Source: Datura wrightii
Lineage: Eukaryota > Streptophyta > Magnoliopsida > Solanales > Solanaceae
DNA: 64,000 bases
NCBI GenBank assembly: GCA_035772735.1
Contig: JASDFA010000001.1
Span: 86,763,501-86,827,500 of the forward strand
Reading direction: 5' to 3'
Made by a program: the position numbers and the translations under genes
Shown: piece after piece, positions 1 to 11,477 of the stretch
How positions within the stretch are numbered: the stretch's first letter is position 1
How the letters are laid out: each line of letters starts with the position of its first letter
Notes under the pieces: model-generated
Told to the model about the DNA's origin: nothing
Database searches by the model: none
The model's input: the letters and a program-made list of their open reading frames with translations, nothing else

Positions 1-60
1 GCTAACGTAGCTTTAAGAAATCATAGTCCACTTCAAAACCTATTCCTCTGATATCAAGTT
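1..60 (-). other. Leader and primer-binding remnant of an off-window chromovirus
   Basis: This stretch matches the leader between primer-binding site and gag of the other minus-strand chromoviruses here (7850-7918 and 15230-15285). It ends with CTGATATCAAGTT directly before an LTR terminus TGTCACGACC. CTGATATCAAG is a decayed complement of the initiator-Met primer site GGTATCAGAGCC. The gag gene it led into lies beyond the left edge. Confidence 0.7.
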
Positions 61-918
61 TGTCACGACCCCAACATAGGCCTAGATCAAGACATTGGAC
101 AAGGAGCCCCGAGAGACTCCAAGTCGACCCATGGCATGAACATACATCTAACTCAAGCAATAAAAGCGGAAGATTAACATAATAATCATAAAGAAAGTCT
201 GAACACCATATAGCACTAAAATACATACACGAATCTGAAGCTGATTATACATTATGTCTGAAAAGTCTGTAATTCTGATGAGTTGATAGGACAAGAGCCC
301 AACTAAATCTCTAAATATGAGACTGAAAATACAAAGATAAATGATAGAAAATGGTCCCCGAGAGATGAGGACTCACCACTAGAGCTGGATGCTAACTCTG
401 AAAACTAGCTAGTGATGGACCTGAGTCTGAAAATCGGAACTTGTATCATAAAACGATACATCATAGAGTATGCATTCTGTACGTGGAATGTACTAAGTAT
501 GAAAGGTAAGTAAAACTGCTTAAGTGGGGAAAATCATTAAAACATGCATAATATGACACACAATAAAGATAAGAATCTGAGAGTAGAGCTTGCATGCAAT
601 TTTTTGAAATCATGAACTAAACATAACTGAACATCATAATTGAATCGAATGACCCAAAACTAAAATCTGATAATTATAAGTAAATCTGAACATTGGGTCA
701 TACCTGCTTTAGAACATATATATACATATATCATGAATGATAACATGCATAATTGAAATCTTGAGGAACAATTGGAGGCTCTTCATATAACTGACACTAC
801 CACAATAGAGCTTACGTGGCCCTGACTATCACACTCAAGTGGGCAGAGCCGGCTAAAGCTTTTCCAGGGTTAAAGACACTACCATGATATCGATATCAAG
901 ATGAAGCCCCCTTAGGGT
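61..918 (-). repeat. Chromovirus 5' LTR fragment, subfamily A2
   Basis: It starts with TGTCACGACC next to a primer-site remnant, so this is the inner (U5) end of a minus-strand 5' LTR. It is collinear with 7919-8234 and 16028-16930, sharing the segment with 'cactcaagtgggcagagcc'. It stops abruptly at 918, where a different LTR subfamily begins, so it was probably interrupted by the insertion of element A. There is no coding sequence. Confidence 0.75.
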
Positions 919-3148
919 TGTCACTACCCAAACGGAGGCTCGGATAGTAGACACGGGACAAGGAGCCCCAAGATACCCCAAGCTGACCAATGGAATGAGC
1001 ATATATCTAATGCAATCACATGAGCGGAAGAATTAACATAAAGAACATAATCATAACATAGCATAAAGGAAAACAGTACTAAACTTATACAATACGGCGG
1101 AACACACTTATAGTCTAACAAGCCTCTAAACATAAAGGGCGGATTGATGGGAAAACTCACCAACTAATCCAACATATGGATACTGAAAGAAATAACATAG
1201 AGTATGAACATATAGTCCTCAGGGGTGAGGATGACCCTCAGAACTGGGACTTGTATCATGAAACGGTACAACATAGAAAGTATGTGGTCAGTACGTGGAA
1301 TGTACTGAGTATGCAAGGTAATTAAACGGACATTTAAGACATATATGAGTTTCAAAATAATCATAAGAGTAGGACATCATGCTCAAATTGTAAACAACAT
1401 AATATAATGTAAAGCTCAAGGTTTTTTCAAAACATTCGTAATGCCAACATAATCGTAATCATAAGATGAGAGCTTCATTTACCATAACAAAAGTTAAAAT
1501 TATTAATCATAAAATGCATAGGTCATTAGGAATAGTGGAAGATTCTATTAATCGACATACCTCATATGAGCACACATGAAGCCCGACTTGTAACCCTAGT
1601 CGGGAGGGTGTTCGTACTTTTCCAAGGGTAGGAACCATGATGGGCGTGATCACAAATGAAAAGGGCCATTTGGGCCAAGGACAAACATGAAAGGGGTCCC
1701 AACATACCTACGGTGGCATGTAGTTCATGAGATCCGGGGCTTCACCTGAACCTCTAACCTACTCGTGTTCGATACTACTCCCAGAACATATATAGTGCTC
1801 ATAATAATGCATATATGAGTTCATGGGCTAGTTAGATTATGATAATAATAAACATGATTGAACATACGTGAACTAGCCATGACTTGAGGCCCGTGGATCG
1901 GCCAAAAACATAATCATGAGTTCAAAAATTCATACATACTTGTAGATCATGCATATAGCTTGAATTGCATAAGATTGTAATAGATAACATAATAAAATCA
2001 TAATTTAAATCATAAATCACGTTGGGCTTATCAAAACATCAACGAATCAATGGATCATAAATCGATTCATCATGGGACATGCTTAATCAAGCTTAATTGT
2101 TTAGAAATTCAAAATAAACAATATTAATATCACTTTAAAACTCAAAAGATGTGCAAAATCAGTAGATAATGATAAGATTTCAGAATCACAAGACCCATAA
2201 TTAAATCATCAAATTTTATACAAATCAAATACAAAACTCCATGAGTTTTAAATAAATTTTGAGTAAAATCATAAAGTACAAACATGGGTGTGGAAGAATC
2301 CACCCATTGAAGACCTTACATACCTGGGATTATCAAATTCTAACCCTTCTTAGAAGACCAAGAATGAAATTGGAAGAATTGGGGAGAAAAGCTTGAAATC
2401 TCCCTTAGATCACTTATCAAAATCCTTGCATGCATGAATGAGTGTTTAGGAAGGATTATTTTCTTAAAAAACCCAGATTTTCTAAGCCAAAATGACATAG
2501 TTTTAGGGCCTTATATTGTGAAAAATTTGAAAATACCCTTGATGAACCTGCCCTAAAAACTGGACGGATGGAACCCACAGGTGGTACCAACGAGTCGTGG
2601 GAACCACTAACGACCCGTTGTGTCCCTCGTTTTATACTCTATTGATGACCCATTCTCGGAAACAAACAACGGATGGTCAGGATGACCCGTCCCTTCAACC
2701 TACGACTCATCACATAGCCCGTGGTTAGCCCCCTGAACCATGGCATCTCATCTCCTAACGGGTCACACCACGACCCGTCACTACAACCAACTAATCATTG
2801 TTTCCCCTAGTCAAGCCTACTAGAAAACCCAATCCTCCAACCACGACCACAACCAACGACTCATTGTTTCTCACAAAGAGTCGTTGGGACACCCATTGTA
2901 TGCAAACTGAGAACTCAATTCCTTCCCAAGATTGCTAACAATGACTCATTGTTTCCCACAATGAGTCATCATGTCTCCTGTGGTTTACGCTATCACCCAG
3001 CTTGAACTTAACCATGAATCGTTACAACAACCCATGGTATGACACCATGAGTCGTACCTTTACCCATCCTAAGATGTTGTCCCCCATTTTCTATAGTTTT
3101 CAACTTATCACTTCGGGGCCTACTCCTTCCCACTTCCGGGGTATGACA
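919..3148 (-). repeat. Element A 3' LTR, full length, subfamily A1
   Basis: This 2,230-bp LTR reads TGTCACTACC on the left and GGGGTATGACA on the right. On the minus strand it starts TGTCATACCCC and ends in a decayed TGACA-type terminus. It is collinear along its whole length with the LTR at 60166-62460, and partly with 8235-9844 (inverted) and 9845-11477. The part nearest the polypurine tract (about 2570-3060) is rich in short ACGACTCGT-type palindromic motifs. Small open frames in it are not genes. Confidence 0.88.
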
Positions 3149-3183
3149 ATATCTCCCTTTTGGGAACATTTGTCCTTGAATGT
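3149..3183 (-). other. Polypurine tract and adjacent stem-loop of element A
   Basis: On the minus strand a purine stretch (AAAAGGGAGATAT) directly precedes the LTR start TGTCATACC and would prime plus-strand DNA synthesis. Next to it, 3166-3183 reads ACATTTGTCCTTGAATGT, an imperfect 6-bp stem with one G-T wobble around a loop that is AAGGAC on the minus strand. The same arrangement occurs beside the tracts of C, D, E and F. Confidence 0.75.
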
Positions 3184-3399
3184 TAGAAACAAGCAACAAT
3201 CAGAAACATACAATTATCATAGCCATATACTGATCATTTTAACCAAAATTTTTATAGAATGACTACCTTCGAATAGAATCACATAGCTGAACTGATCTCA
3301 TACTTCACATACACATTCATACACATAAAATAAAGTTGCACACATGAACTGAAAATGAAAACCAGATAGAATCATAGAGTAAAACTGATACCTCAAGTC

Positions 3400-4690
3400 G
3401 GAATTAAGTCGGTAGAGAATAAATGTGGGGATTTAGCCATCATATCTGATTCGGCTTCCCATGTAGCTTCATCAACATGCAGGTTTCTCCATAAAACCTT
3501 AACTGAGGCTACTTCCTTATTCCTTATCTTACGAACCCGGCAATCTAATATTTCTTCTAGAACTTATTCATAGCTGAGGCTATCTTTTACCCCAATACTG
3601 TCAACCGGAACAACTAAAGCTGGATCTCCCAAACACTTCTTCAAGAAGGACACATGAAACACATGATGTATTGAAGATAACTATGAGTGCAAATCCAACT
3701 CTTATGTCACCTTACCAACCCTTCTCACCACTCGATAGGGGCCAACATATCAGGGACTGAGTTTCCCTTTCTTTCCAAACCGCATGACTCCGTTCATGGA
3801 AATACCTTGAGAAATACCCAATCATCCACATCAAACTCCAAATCCCTTCTCCTCACATCCGCATATGATTTCTGACGACTCTGAGTGGTTTTCAACTGTT
3901 CCCTTATCAACTGGACCTTTACCACGACCTCATGAACTGAATCAGGTCCAATCATGGCTGCCTCACCAACCTCAAACCATCTGATGGGTGATCTACACCT
4001 TCGCCCGTAAAGAGCCTCGAACGGTGCCATCTGGATACTAGAGTGATAACTCTTATTATAGGAAAACTTGATTAAGGGCAAATGATCATTCTAACTACCT
4101 TTAAAATCCATAACACATGCCCTCAACATATCCTCAAGAGTATAGATCTTCGTTCGGGTTGGCCATTCGTTTGCGGATGAAAGGTTGTGTTGAGCTTGAC
4201 TTGAGTCCCAAGTCCATTTTGAAAAGACCGCCAGAACTGGGAGGTAAACTAAGTACTTCGGTCTAAAATAAAAGACAAGGGTACTCCATGAAGTTGAACT
4301 GACTCCCGAACATATAATTTGGGATTATCATCCGCTGAATCCCTGGTCTTGACAGGTAAAAAGTGTGCATCCTTGGTTAACCTGTCTACCACCACCCAAA
4401 TGGAATCATAGTGTCAGCAAGTACGAGGTAGGCCTGTAATGAAATCCATATTAATCTCTTCCTACTTCCATGTGGGAATACTAATATCCTGAAGTACACC
4501 TCCTACCCCTTGATGGTCGACCTTCACTTGCTAAAAGTTTTGATATTTTGCAACAAATTTTGTGACATCCTTCTTCACACCATCCTACCAATAGATTTCT
4601 CACAAGTCCCAATACATCTTCGTGGATCCCGGATGGATGGAATATATGGTACCATGTGCGACATGCAATATCCGAACTCTCAAATTATAA
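3400..4690 (-). pseudogene. Element A integrase with C-terminal chromodomain, broken
   Basis: Integrase joins retrotransposon cDNA to nuclear DNA; in chromoviruses the C-terminal chromodomain targets chromatin. Visible in order from 4690 down are a decayed HHCC zinc region (the SIHPG segment near 4640, with the two cysteines lost), a catalytic-core segment with NMDF near 4440 and a D-R-S-T segment followed by a stop near 4240, and an open stretch 4081-3794 containing the ALYGRRCRSP and DLEFDVDDWVFLKV motifs. The end (about 3700-3410) matches the chromodomain of F. There are several stops and frame changes. The family is secure, but the gene is non-functional. Confidence 0.82.
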
Positions 4691-5400
4691 ATGTCCGGGA
4701 CATATAGCCAACCATAGTATCGTAGAACACCATCTCCTTTGGGAGAGAACCTCTACATTTTGACTCCGCACCGCTTCCTTCAGCTTCCTGAAGATCGGAT
4801 CGTCATATTGTTTAGGTTTGACATAAACCACCAAGGATGATTCTGACCCATTTTGCAAAATAACGCTTCCATTGGTTGAGTCGGTCAATCTAACCCCCAA
4901 CCTTGCTAATTGTTGGACATCTTTCACCAACTCTTTCTTCCCCTCCTCTACATGGGACACACTCTCCATAGAGAGCCTACTAAGTGCATCCACAACAAAA
5001 TTAGCCTTGCCTGGGTGGTAAAGAACACTCATATCATAGTCCTTTAGTAACTCCAACAACCTCATTTGCCGAAGATTGAGATCTTTCTGGGTGAACACAT
5101 ATTGTAAGCTCTTGTGATCCGTGAACATATCCACATAGACCCCATACAAGTAATGCTGCCATATCTTCAATGCAAACACCACCGCGGCCAACTCAAGATC
5201 ATGGGTCGGGTAATTCTTTTTGTGAACCTTTAACTGTTGAGAGTCATACGCTATCACTTTCCCACGTTGCATCAACACACATCCCAGTCCGTCTCTCAAA
5301 GAATCACAATATACAACAAAGCCATCAGTACCCTCGGGTAAAGTCAACACTGGTGCTGAAATGAGTCGGGTCTTCAATTCCTTGAAGCTTTTCTCACAAT
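4691..5400 (-). pseudogene. Element A RNase H domain
   Basis: RNase H degrades the RNA strand of the RNA-DNA hybrid during reverse transcription. A 230-codon open stretch (5377-4685) carries the acidic residues expected of a Ty3-type RNase H: Asp in VVYCDSLRDGLG, Glu in THDLELAAVV, Asp in FTDHKSLQY and Asp in VVDALSRL. The following 90 residues connect to the integrase zinc region and become frameshifted near 4690. This is the best preserved part of element A's polyprotein. Upstream it joins RT across a stop near 5405. Confidence 0.85.
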
Positions 5401-5428
5401 CCTCTGACTATTAGAACTTTATGTTTTT

Positions 5429-6182
5429 CTAAGTCAACCTGGTCAATGGGGCCGCAATTGATGAAAGTCCCTCTACAAATCTTAGGTAGCCAGCTAAGCC
5501 CAAGAAACTCTGAATTTCTAAAAGATATACCGGTCTGGGCCGATTCTTCACCAATTCAATTTTCTTTAAGTCTACCTTTATGCCCTCACTTGATACCACA
5601 TGACCTAGAAATTTCACTGAGTCTAGCCAAAATTTACACTGGCTAAACATTGCATTCAACTGACGATCCTTGAGAGTCTGCAGCACTATCCTTAAATGAG
5701 CGGTATGCTCCTCCTCGCTACGGGAGTATATAAGAATATCATCAATGAATATGATCATGAACATGTCCAGATATTGTTTGAACACCTGTTTATCAGGTCT
5801 ATAAAAGCTGCAGGATCATTGGTTAGTCCAAAAGACATGACTACAAACTCATAGTGGTCGTACCATGTTGTGAAGGCTGTCTTTGGAATATCACACTCCC
5901 GAACTCTAAGCTAGTGATATTCGAACCTGAGATCTATCTTCAAGAAACACCTGACACCTTGGAGCTGGTCAAATAAATCATCAATCCTGGGAAAGGGGTA
6001 CCTGTTCTTGACGGTGACCTTATTAAGCTGCGATAATCAATACACATCCGAAGGGATCCGTCCTTCTTTCAAACAAATAGAACTGGTGCACCCTAGGGAG
6101 ACTTGCTTGGTCTAATGAAACCTTTATGCAATAAATCCTTCAACTGTTCTTCTAATTCTTTTAGCTCGGCTAGAGCCATCCT
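5429..6182 (-). pseudogene. Element A reverse transcriptase, broken
   Basis: The clearest segment is 5785-5429, which holds the polymerase active site FIDDILIYS (the YxDD box in its common Ty3 form) followed by the thumb motif FLGHVVSSEG and the connection FLGLAGYLRFV. From 6182 to 5786 the fingers and palm are recognisable only in pieces: the APVLFV and DGSLRMCIDYR-type segments appear in different frames with stops. It follows the protease-RT linker without a gap, as expected for a single Gag-Pol polyprotein. It cannot encode an active enzyme. Confidence 0.82.
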
Positions 6183-6800
6183 TTAAGGAGGAATGGAGAT
6201 AGGCTGTCTATCGGGAAATAGATCAATACCGATATCAATTTCCCTCTCTGGATGAAGACCTGGCAAATCATCGGGGAAAACCTTCGGACATTCATGCACC
6301 ATCGAAACTAACTGAATAGTCAGGGTCTTAGATTCCACATCCTTAACCCTAACTAGGTGGTACATGCAACCCTTAGAGATCATTTTTCTAGCCTTAAGAT
6401 ATGAGACAAACCGACTAGCTGGTACAACTGAATTACCCTTCCACTCCAAAACTGACTCACCTAGATATCAGAATTCCACCGCATGGGAACTATAATTAAT
6501 TGAAGCATAACATGCAAACAACCAATCCATACCCAAGATGATATCAAAGTCAGTCATGGACAACTCCACTAAGTCTGCGAAGGTAATATTATGCAACACT
6601 GTGATGGGGAAACCTCTATATACCAGCCTAGCCATCACTGATTCACCGAACGGAGTAGATATGGAGAACGGTTCTGACAGAATTCCAGGAAAAACTCCAA
6701 AACTACTAGAAATATAAGGGGTCACAAAAGACAAAGTAGCTCCTAGATCTAACAAGGAATAAGCATCAATATGGAAGACTTACAACATACCCGTGACCAC
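6183..6800 (-). pseudogene. Element A aspartic protease and PR-RT linker
   Basis: The retroviral-type aspartic protease that matures Gag-Pol. The open stretch 6755-6468 begins at DLGATLSFVTP, where the catalytic D-[ST]-G-A motif has Leu in place of Ser/Thr, and continues through the conserved DFDIILGMDWL flap-end segment. A stop at about 6466 separates it from a second open stretch (6449-6183) that contains the linker ending in REIDIGIDLFPD and SIPP, which leads into RT. The same residues are present in element G (13604-13882 and 13152-13562), so the Leu is a lineage feature and not a new mutation. Confidence 0.8.
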
Positions 6801-6829
6801 ATCCGGCGATGTCTCCTACTCCTAGTGGG

Positions 6830-7708
6830 GTACTAGGGCATAAAATCAATTTTGGAACTGACCGTCTACTAAACTACTGGAAGCACCCTTGTGTGGGGAT
6901 CATGTTGCTGAAGTGGTAAAACTGGCTTCAGGGCTATCTTTGATCCTGTGTTCGGGTTTTCCATACCCGAAACAAGCATTTGCACTGACCAGGCACCTTC
7001 TGGGGTGATTTTTCCCCCATCTTGCACAAGCTGGAAAAGTGCGCTCCACCTGCATTCTACCATGATCCCTCGAGCTTGTAGCCCTGCTCCTCTTGTCAAC
7101 TCTGAACATGGATAGCGTGCTAGCCGATGATGGAGCTGGAGCAATAGACCTGTTCTGGGATTGCTGACGTTGTCCACCTCCTGACCTAGCTTGAGAAACC
7201 CCGTAGTTGTCGGTCCTTGCCCTCTTGGCCTCTCTCTACCTCCTATGGACTGGCTCCATCTGCTGCGCTCACAATACAACATGGGGAAAGTCAACATCCT
7301 GGTGAAGCATGAAATTAGACAATCCTTGTCCAAGTAATCTACTACTCTATGCAAAAAATAGTTCACCCGAGCCCACTGATCCGCTACTAACTCCGGAGCA
7401 TATTTAGATAACTGAGTGAACTCCAAGGCATACTACTGGATAGTTATGTTACCCTGCTTTAGATTAACAAACTCGATTGCTTTAAGCTCCCCCATCTTCC
7501 GAGGGAAGTACTGATCCATGAATGTGGTGTGAAACTCATCCCAACCAATTGGGCCTGCACCCACTGCCCTGGCATTTCTCCATTGCTTATACCATATATG
7601 TGCATGGTGCTCATGGGCTAGTGGGGCTTGTTGATGCCCATCTCCATTGCCATCCTCGTGGCCATTTTCATTTACATTTCATATGTTGTTAACTCTGTGG
7701 GGAGGCAT
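6830..7708 (-). pseudogene. Element A gag, deleted and frameshifted
   Basis: Gag forms the capsid and binds element RNA. The start is the ATG at 7708 (MPPHRVNN), matching MPPYRVNS of element G. The capsid segment around 7440-7340 (EFTQLSKYAPELVADQWARV) is conserved, followed by a basic region and a decayed CCHC knuckle near 7060-6950. Compared with G, about 300 bp is missing at about 7608, which removes the middle of the N-terminal capsid region. Several frame changes follow, so it is non-functional. Confidence 0.78.
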
Positions 7709-7900
7709 GATTCGGCAATCGCAAATAGTACGAGTTAAAAGGATAGAGAGACATTTCACCGCACAACATAGATCATGAAAGAATGGAATATTTCCTAAAC
7801 CTCTCATAGCATCTTCGTCATAAGTGTGGCAGACTTCACACCCATGAAAAAGACTCTACTTAATGCGTCTTTTAGATACCCTAGGACACTTCAAAATCTA

Positions 7901-7918
7901 TTGTACTGATATCAAGTT
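7901..7918 (-). other. Element A primer-binding site, decayed
   Basis: The plus-strand sequence TTGTACTGATATCAAGTT sits directly before the LTR terminus at 7919. The better preserved copy at 15269-15285 reads GGCTCTGATACCAACTT, whose complement GGTATCAGAGCC pairs with the 3' end of initiator-Met tRNA. Three or four substitutions separate this copy from that sequence. Confidence 0.7.
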
Positions 7919-8234
7919 TGTCACGACCTGAACATAGGCCCAAATCGAGACATGGGACAAGGAGCCCCGAGAAACTCCAAGTTGGCCCATGGAATGAACA
8001 TACATCTAACTCAGTCAATAAAAATGGAAGACTTAACATAATAAACATGAAGGAAATATGAACATAACATAATAATCTGAATATACAACACGAGTTTGGA
8101 GCTGAATAAAATCTATTGTCTAAAAAGCCTTTAATTCTGATGAGTTGATGGGACAAGACCCCAATTAACTCTCTAAGTATGAAACTGAAAATACATAAAC
8201 ATAACTGAATAGAAGAGGGACCCTCGACAAATAA
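7919..8234 (-). repeat. Element A 5' LTR fragment, subfamily A2
   Basis: It begins TGTCACGACC after the primer site and is collinear with 61-375 for about 310 bp (shared 'tgatgagttgatgggacaag' region). It stops at 8234, where an LTR terminus in the opposite orientation begins. Confidence 0.75.
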
Positions 8235-9844
8235 TGTAATACCCCAGAAATGCGTAGGTATAGACCCGAGAGTTAAAAGTTGAAAACTGTAGAAATTGAG
8301 AAAATTTGATCAAGACGAGCCAAGGGACAACTCGTGGTATCAAACCACAAGTCGTTGTAACTAGTCGTTGGATAGGGAAGGTTGGGTAATAGTGTATACA
8401 ATGGATGATACAACAACTCGTTGTTGGAAACAACAAGCCATTGTCAGCAGGCGTTGGAAGAAGTTGAGTTCAGCGGGTGGAATACAACGGGCCTTCCAAA
8501 AACTCGTTGTGGGTTGTAACAAGTTGTTGTTATCGGTCATTGTTTTTGTGTATGAATTTCCAGTGTAGGTGACGGATCGAGACCACGACTCTTTGGAAGA
8601 AACCACGAGTTGTGGTGAGGCTTGTGATAAGTGGTTTTAGATTTTGTGATGAGCAAGCAACAGATGATATAATAGATCGTTGTTTCTGAGGAGGAGTTGT
8701 CCTGTCCATCCATTGGTCAGTTTCGAAAGTAATCTACTATAGTGCAAACAAAAAATGATAGAACGGGTCGTCATTAGCTCTAACGACCCGTTCGTTCTGT
8801 CCATTGGTTAAATCCGTCCAGTTTTCAGGGAAAGTTCATTAAGGGCATTTTTGACTTTTTCACGTTATAAGACCCTAAACTACGTCGTTTTAGCTTATGA
8901 AAGGTTGGGTTTTAGGAGAATAATCCATTCTAAGTCTTCATTCATGCATGCAAGAATATTAAGGGTGATCTAAGGGGATTCAAGGCTTTTCCCTTCAATT
9001 CTTCCAATTTACTTCTTGGGATTTCAAGGGAGGTTAAGAATCGATTGTTCCAGGTATGTAAGGCTATTAATGGGTGGTTTATTCCACACGCATGTCCATC
9101 CTCTATGATTTTACTAAATTTTCAATAAGAACTAATAGGGTTTTCAAGTTGAATTAATTAAAATTCTAATGATTTGATAATGGGCTTTATGATTTTTTAA
9201 TCTGATTATATTCTATGGATTTTAACCAGTTTTTATGATTTAAATTGTTTATAATGTTATCGATTTGGTAATGTTATCGATTTGATTTCTATTGAATCAA
9301 GCCTAATTACACATGACTTATGATGAATTGATTTATGATCTACTTATCCATTAATGATATTTACAATGCCTAGCATGAATTATGAGTTATTTTATGTAGT
9401 TTATCAATTACCCATCATGATTTTATGAATTGCATGCTATATGCAAGAACTACAAGTATGTATGAACCTTAAGAATCATGAATTTTCTTTTGGACAACCC
9501 AAGGGCCTTATGTCATGGCTAGTTCACATATGTACAAGAATATTTATGATTATCATGATTTAACTAGCCTAAGAACTCATGTATGTGTTATTATGAACAC
9601 TATATATGTTTTTAGAGTAGTATCAAACACTGAGTAGGTTCGGAGCTCAGGTTAAGCACCGAATCTCATGAACCACATGCCACTGTAGGTATGTTGGGAC
9701 CCCTTTCATGATTGTCCCCGGCCCAAATGGCCGTTTTTCACGGTGATATCACACTTTCATGGTCCTATCCTTGGTAAGGCGCGGACACCCTCCAAACTAG
9801 GGTAACAAGTCAGGCTTCATATGTGCTCATATGGGGTATGTCAG
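8235..9844 (+). repeat. Inverted (plus-strand) A1 LTR fragment
   Basis: It starts with TGTAATACCCC, the U3 terminus of the A1 LTR read on the plus strand, and runs about 1.6 kb until 'catatggggtatgtca' at 9843, where it meets the U5 terminus of a minus-strand A1 LTR. It is complementary in order to the right parts of 919-3148 and 60166-62460. About 600 bp of its 3' end is missing. The early part (8320-8800) is packed with CAACTCGT/ACGAGTTG motifs. It encodes no protein. Confidence 0.8.
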
Positions 9845-11477
9845 TGTCATGACCCAAGCATACACCCGAATCATAGACACAGGATAAGGAGCCCTGAGAA
9901 ACCCCAAGTCGACCCATGGCTTGAGCATACATCTAATTCAGTCACATGAGAGGAAGACTTAACATAAGGAACGCATTGATAACACAACATAAAGGAAAAT
10001 AGTACTAGACTTATACAATACGACAGAATCTAATAGTCTGACTAGCCTCTTAACATGAATGGCAGAATGATGGGACAACTCCCCAACTAATCCAACATCC
10101 GAAAACTGAAAGAAATAACATAGAGTATGAACATACAGTCCTCAGAACATGAGGAATCACCAAATGCACGGAAAGCAAGTCGAACTATCTAGGGGAGAGT
10201 ATGAGCCTGAGAACCGGGACCTGTATCATGAAATGATATAACAAAGAAAGTATGTGGTCAGTACGTGGAATGTACTGAGTATGCAAGGTAAGTAAAACAG
10301 ACATTTAAAACATATGTAAAGTTCATAAAAGATCATAAGAGTTGGAAAGCATGCTTGTATCATAAATTGTCATATCATATCATACGACTCAAGGTTTTCG
10401 AAACATTCATAACATAATAATAGTCATAATTGTAAATTAAGATCTTTGCTTAACATAACTTGAGCCAACATACATAATCATAACATGAATAAATCATAAG
10501 GAACAGTAGGATATTCTCTTAACCAACATCACTCACACGAGCACACATGAAGCCCGACTTGTAGCCTAGTCGGGAGGGTGTTCGTACCTTGCCAAGGGTA
10601 GGAACCATGAAGGGCGTGATCACACATTAAAAAAGGGCCAATTGTGTCAGGGAAAAACATGAAAGGGTCCCAACATACCTGCGGCGACACGTAGTTTATG
10701 AGACCCGGGGCTTAACCTGAGACCTGGACCTACTCGGTGTTTGATAGTACTCCCAAAATATATGTAGTGCTCATAGTAATACATACATGAGTTCATGGGC
10801 TAGTTAAAAAGCATCTGGTAATTCTGGCTGCCTTTCCACTCCTCACTTTGGTTTCCACCAAGCCAATCAAATCTGCCTCTTGTGCTCTTATATAATCTTT
10901 GGCCTTTACTTTCCCCCTCCCCCCTCTTTCTTAGAATTCAACATTTATGATATGTTTTGCATCTCGTTCGCCCACTCTTCATTCAGGGTGATTCGAACCA
11001 GGGGAGGATCTTCCACCTTTAAGGTCATGATAATCGTAAATATTCTTGAACATACGTGAACTAGCCATGACATAAGGCCCGTGGGTCGGCCTAAAACATA
11101 ATTCATGAGTTATAAAATTCATACATACTTGTAGATCATGCATATAGCTTGAATTCCATAAGATCACAATAGATAACACAATAAACTCGTAATTTAAATC
11201 ATAAATCATACTGGGATTATCAAAAATATCAATGGATCAATGGATCATAAATCAGTTCATCATGGGGCATGCTTAATGAAGCTTAATTGTTTAGAAATTC
11301 AAAATCCATATTATTATAATCAATTTAAATCTCAAAAGATGATCAAAATCAGTAGATAATGATAAGATCTCAAAATCACAAGACCCATTATTAAATCATC
11401 AAATGTTATACAAATAAAATACAAAACTCCATGATTTTTTAATAAATTTTGAGTAAAATCACAGTAAAAAACAAAGA
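9845..11477 (-). repeat. A1 LTR (3' LTR of element G), truncated, with an insertion
   Basis: It begins TGTCATGACCC at 9845 and is collinear with 919-2290. It ends near 11477 in the middle of the LTR, where unrelated sequence starts. It carries a foreign segment at about 10811-11026. On the evidence of orientation and subfamily it is the 3' LTR of element G, whose 5' LTR lies at 15286. The missing U3 end, polypurine tract and most of pol were lost in one or more deletions. Confidence 0.75.
10811..11026 (-). mobile_element. LINE-endonuclease-like fragment inserted in an LTR
   Basis: Aligned with the uninterrupted copies (1830-1875 and 61117-61160), about 216 bp here is extra. On the minus strand 10910-10812 can be read as a 33-codon frame containing EADLIGLVETKVR. 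This resembles the start of the apurinic endonuclease domain of plant L1-type LINE ORF2, where a Glu in an ETK motif is catalytic. Upstream of it are a purine-rich tract and GGTTCGAATCA, one base from a Pol III B-box. I see no clear target-site duplication or poly(A) tail. The length is far below a whole LINE. A captured host fragment is the alternative. Confidence 0.5.

Larger units (their letters stand above)
919..8234 (-). mobile_element. Chromovirus element A (Tekay/Del-like Ty3/gypsy), decayed
   Basis: A minus-strand LTR retrotransposon with, in transcription order, a truncated 5' LTR (8234-7919), a primer site, gag, protease, RT, RNase H, integrase with chromodomain, a polypurine tract and a 3' LTR (3148-919). 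Every domain is recognisable, but all are broken by frameshifts and stops, so the element is dead. Its two LTRs look like different subfamilies (A2 at the 5' side, A1 at the 3' side), which suggests a recombinant or a mis-paired LTR. The 5' LTR is cut at 8234 by an inverted LTR fragment, so no target-site duplication can be checked. The five bases before 919 are AGGGT. Confidence 0.85.

Noticed and set aside
10979..11040. A tRNA gene suggested by GGTTCGAATCA
   Set aside because: No acceptor, D or anticodon arms can be folded around it. At most it is a B-box of a SINE-like fragment.
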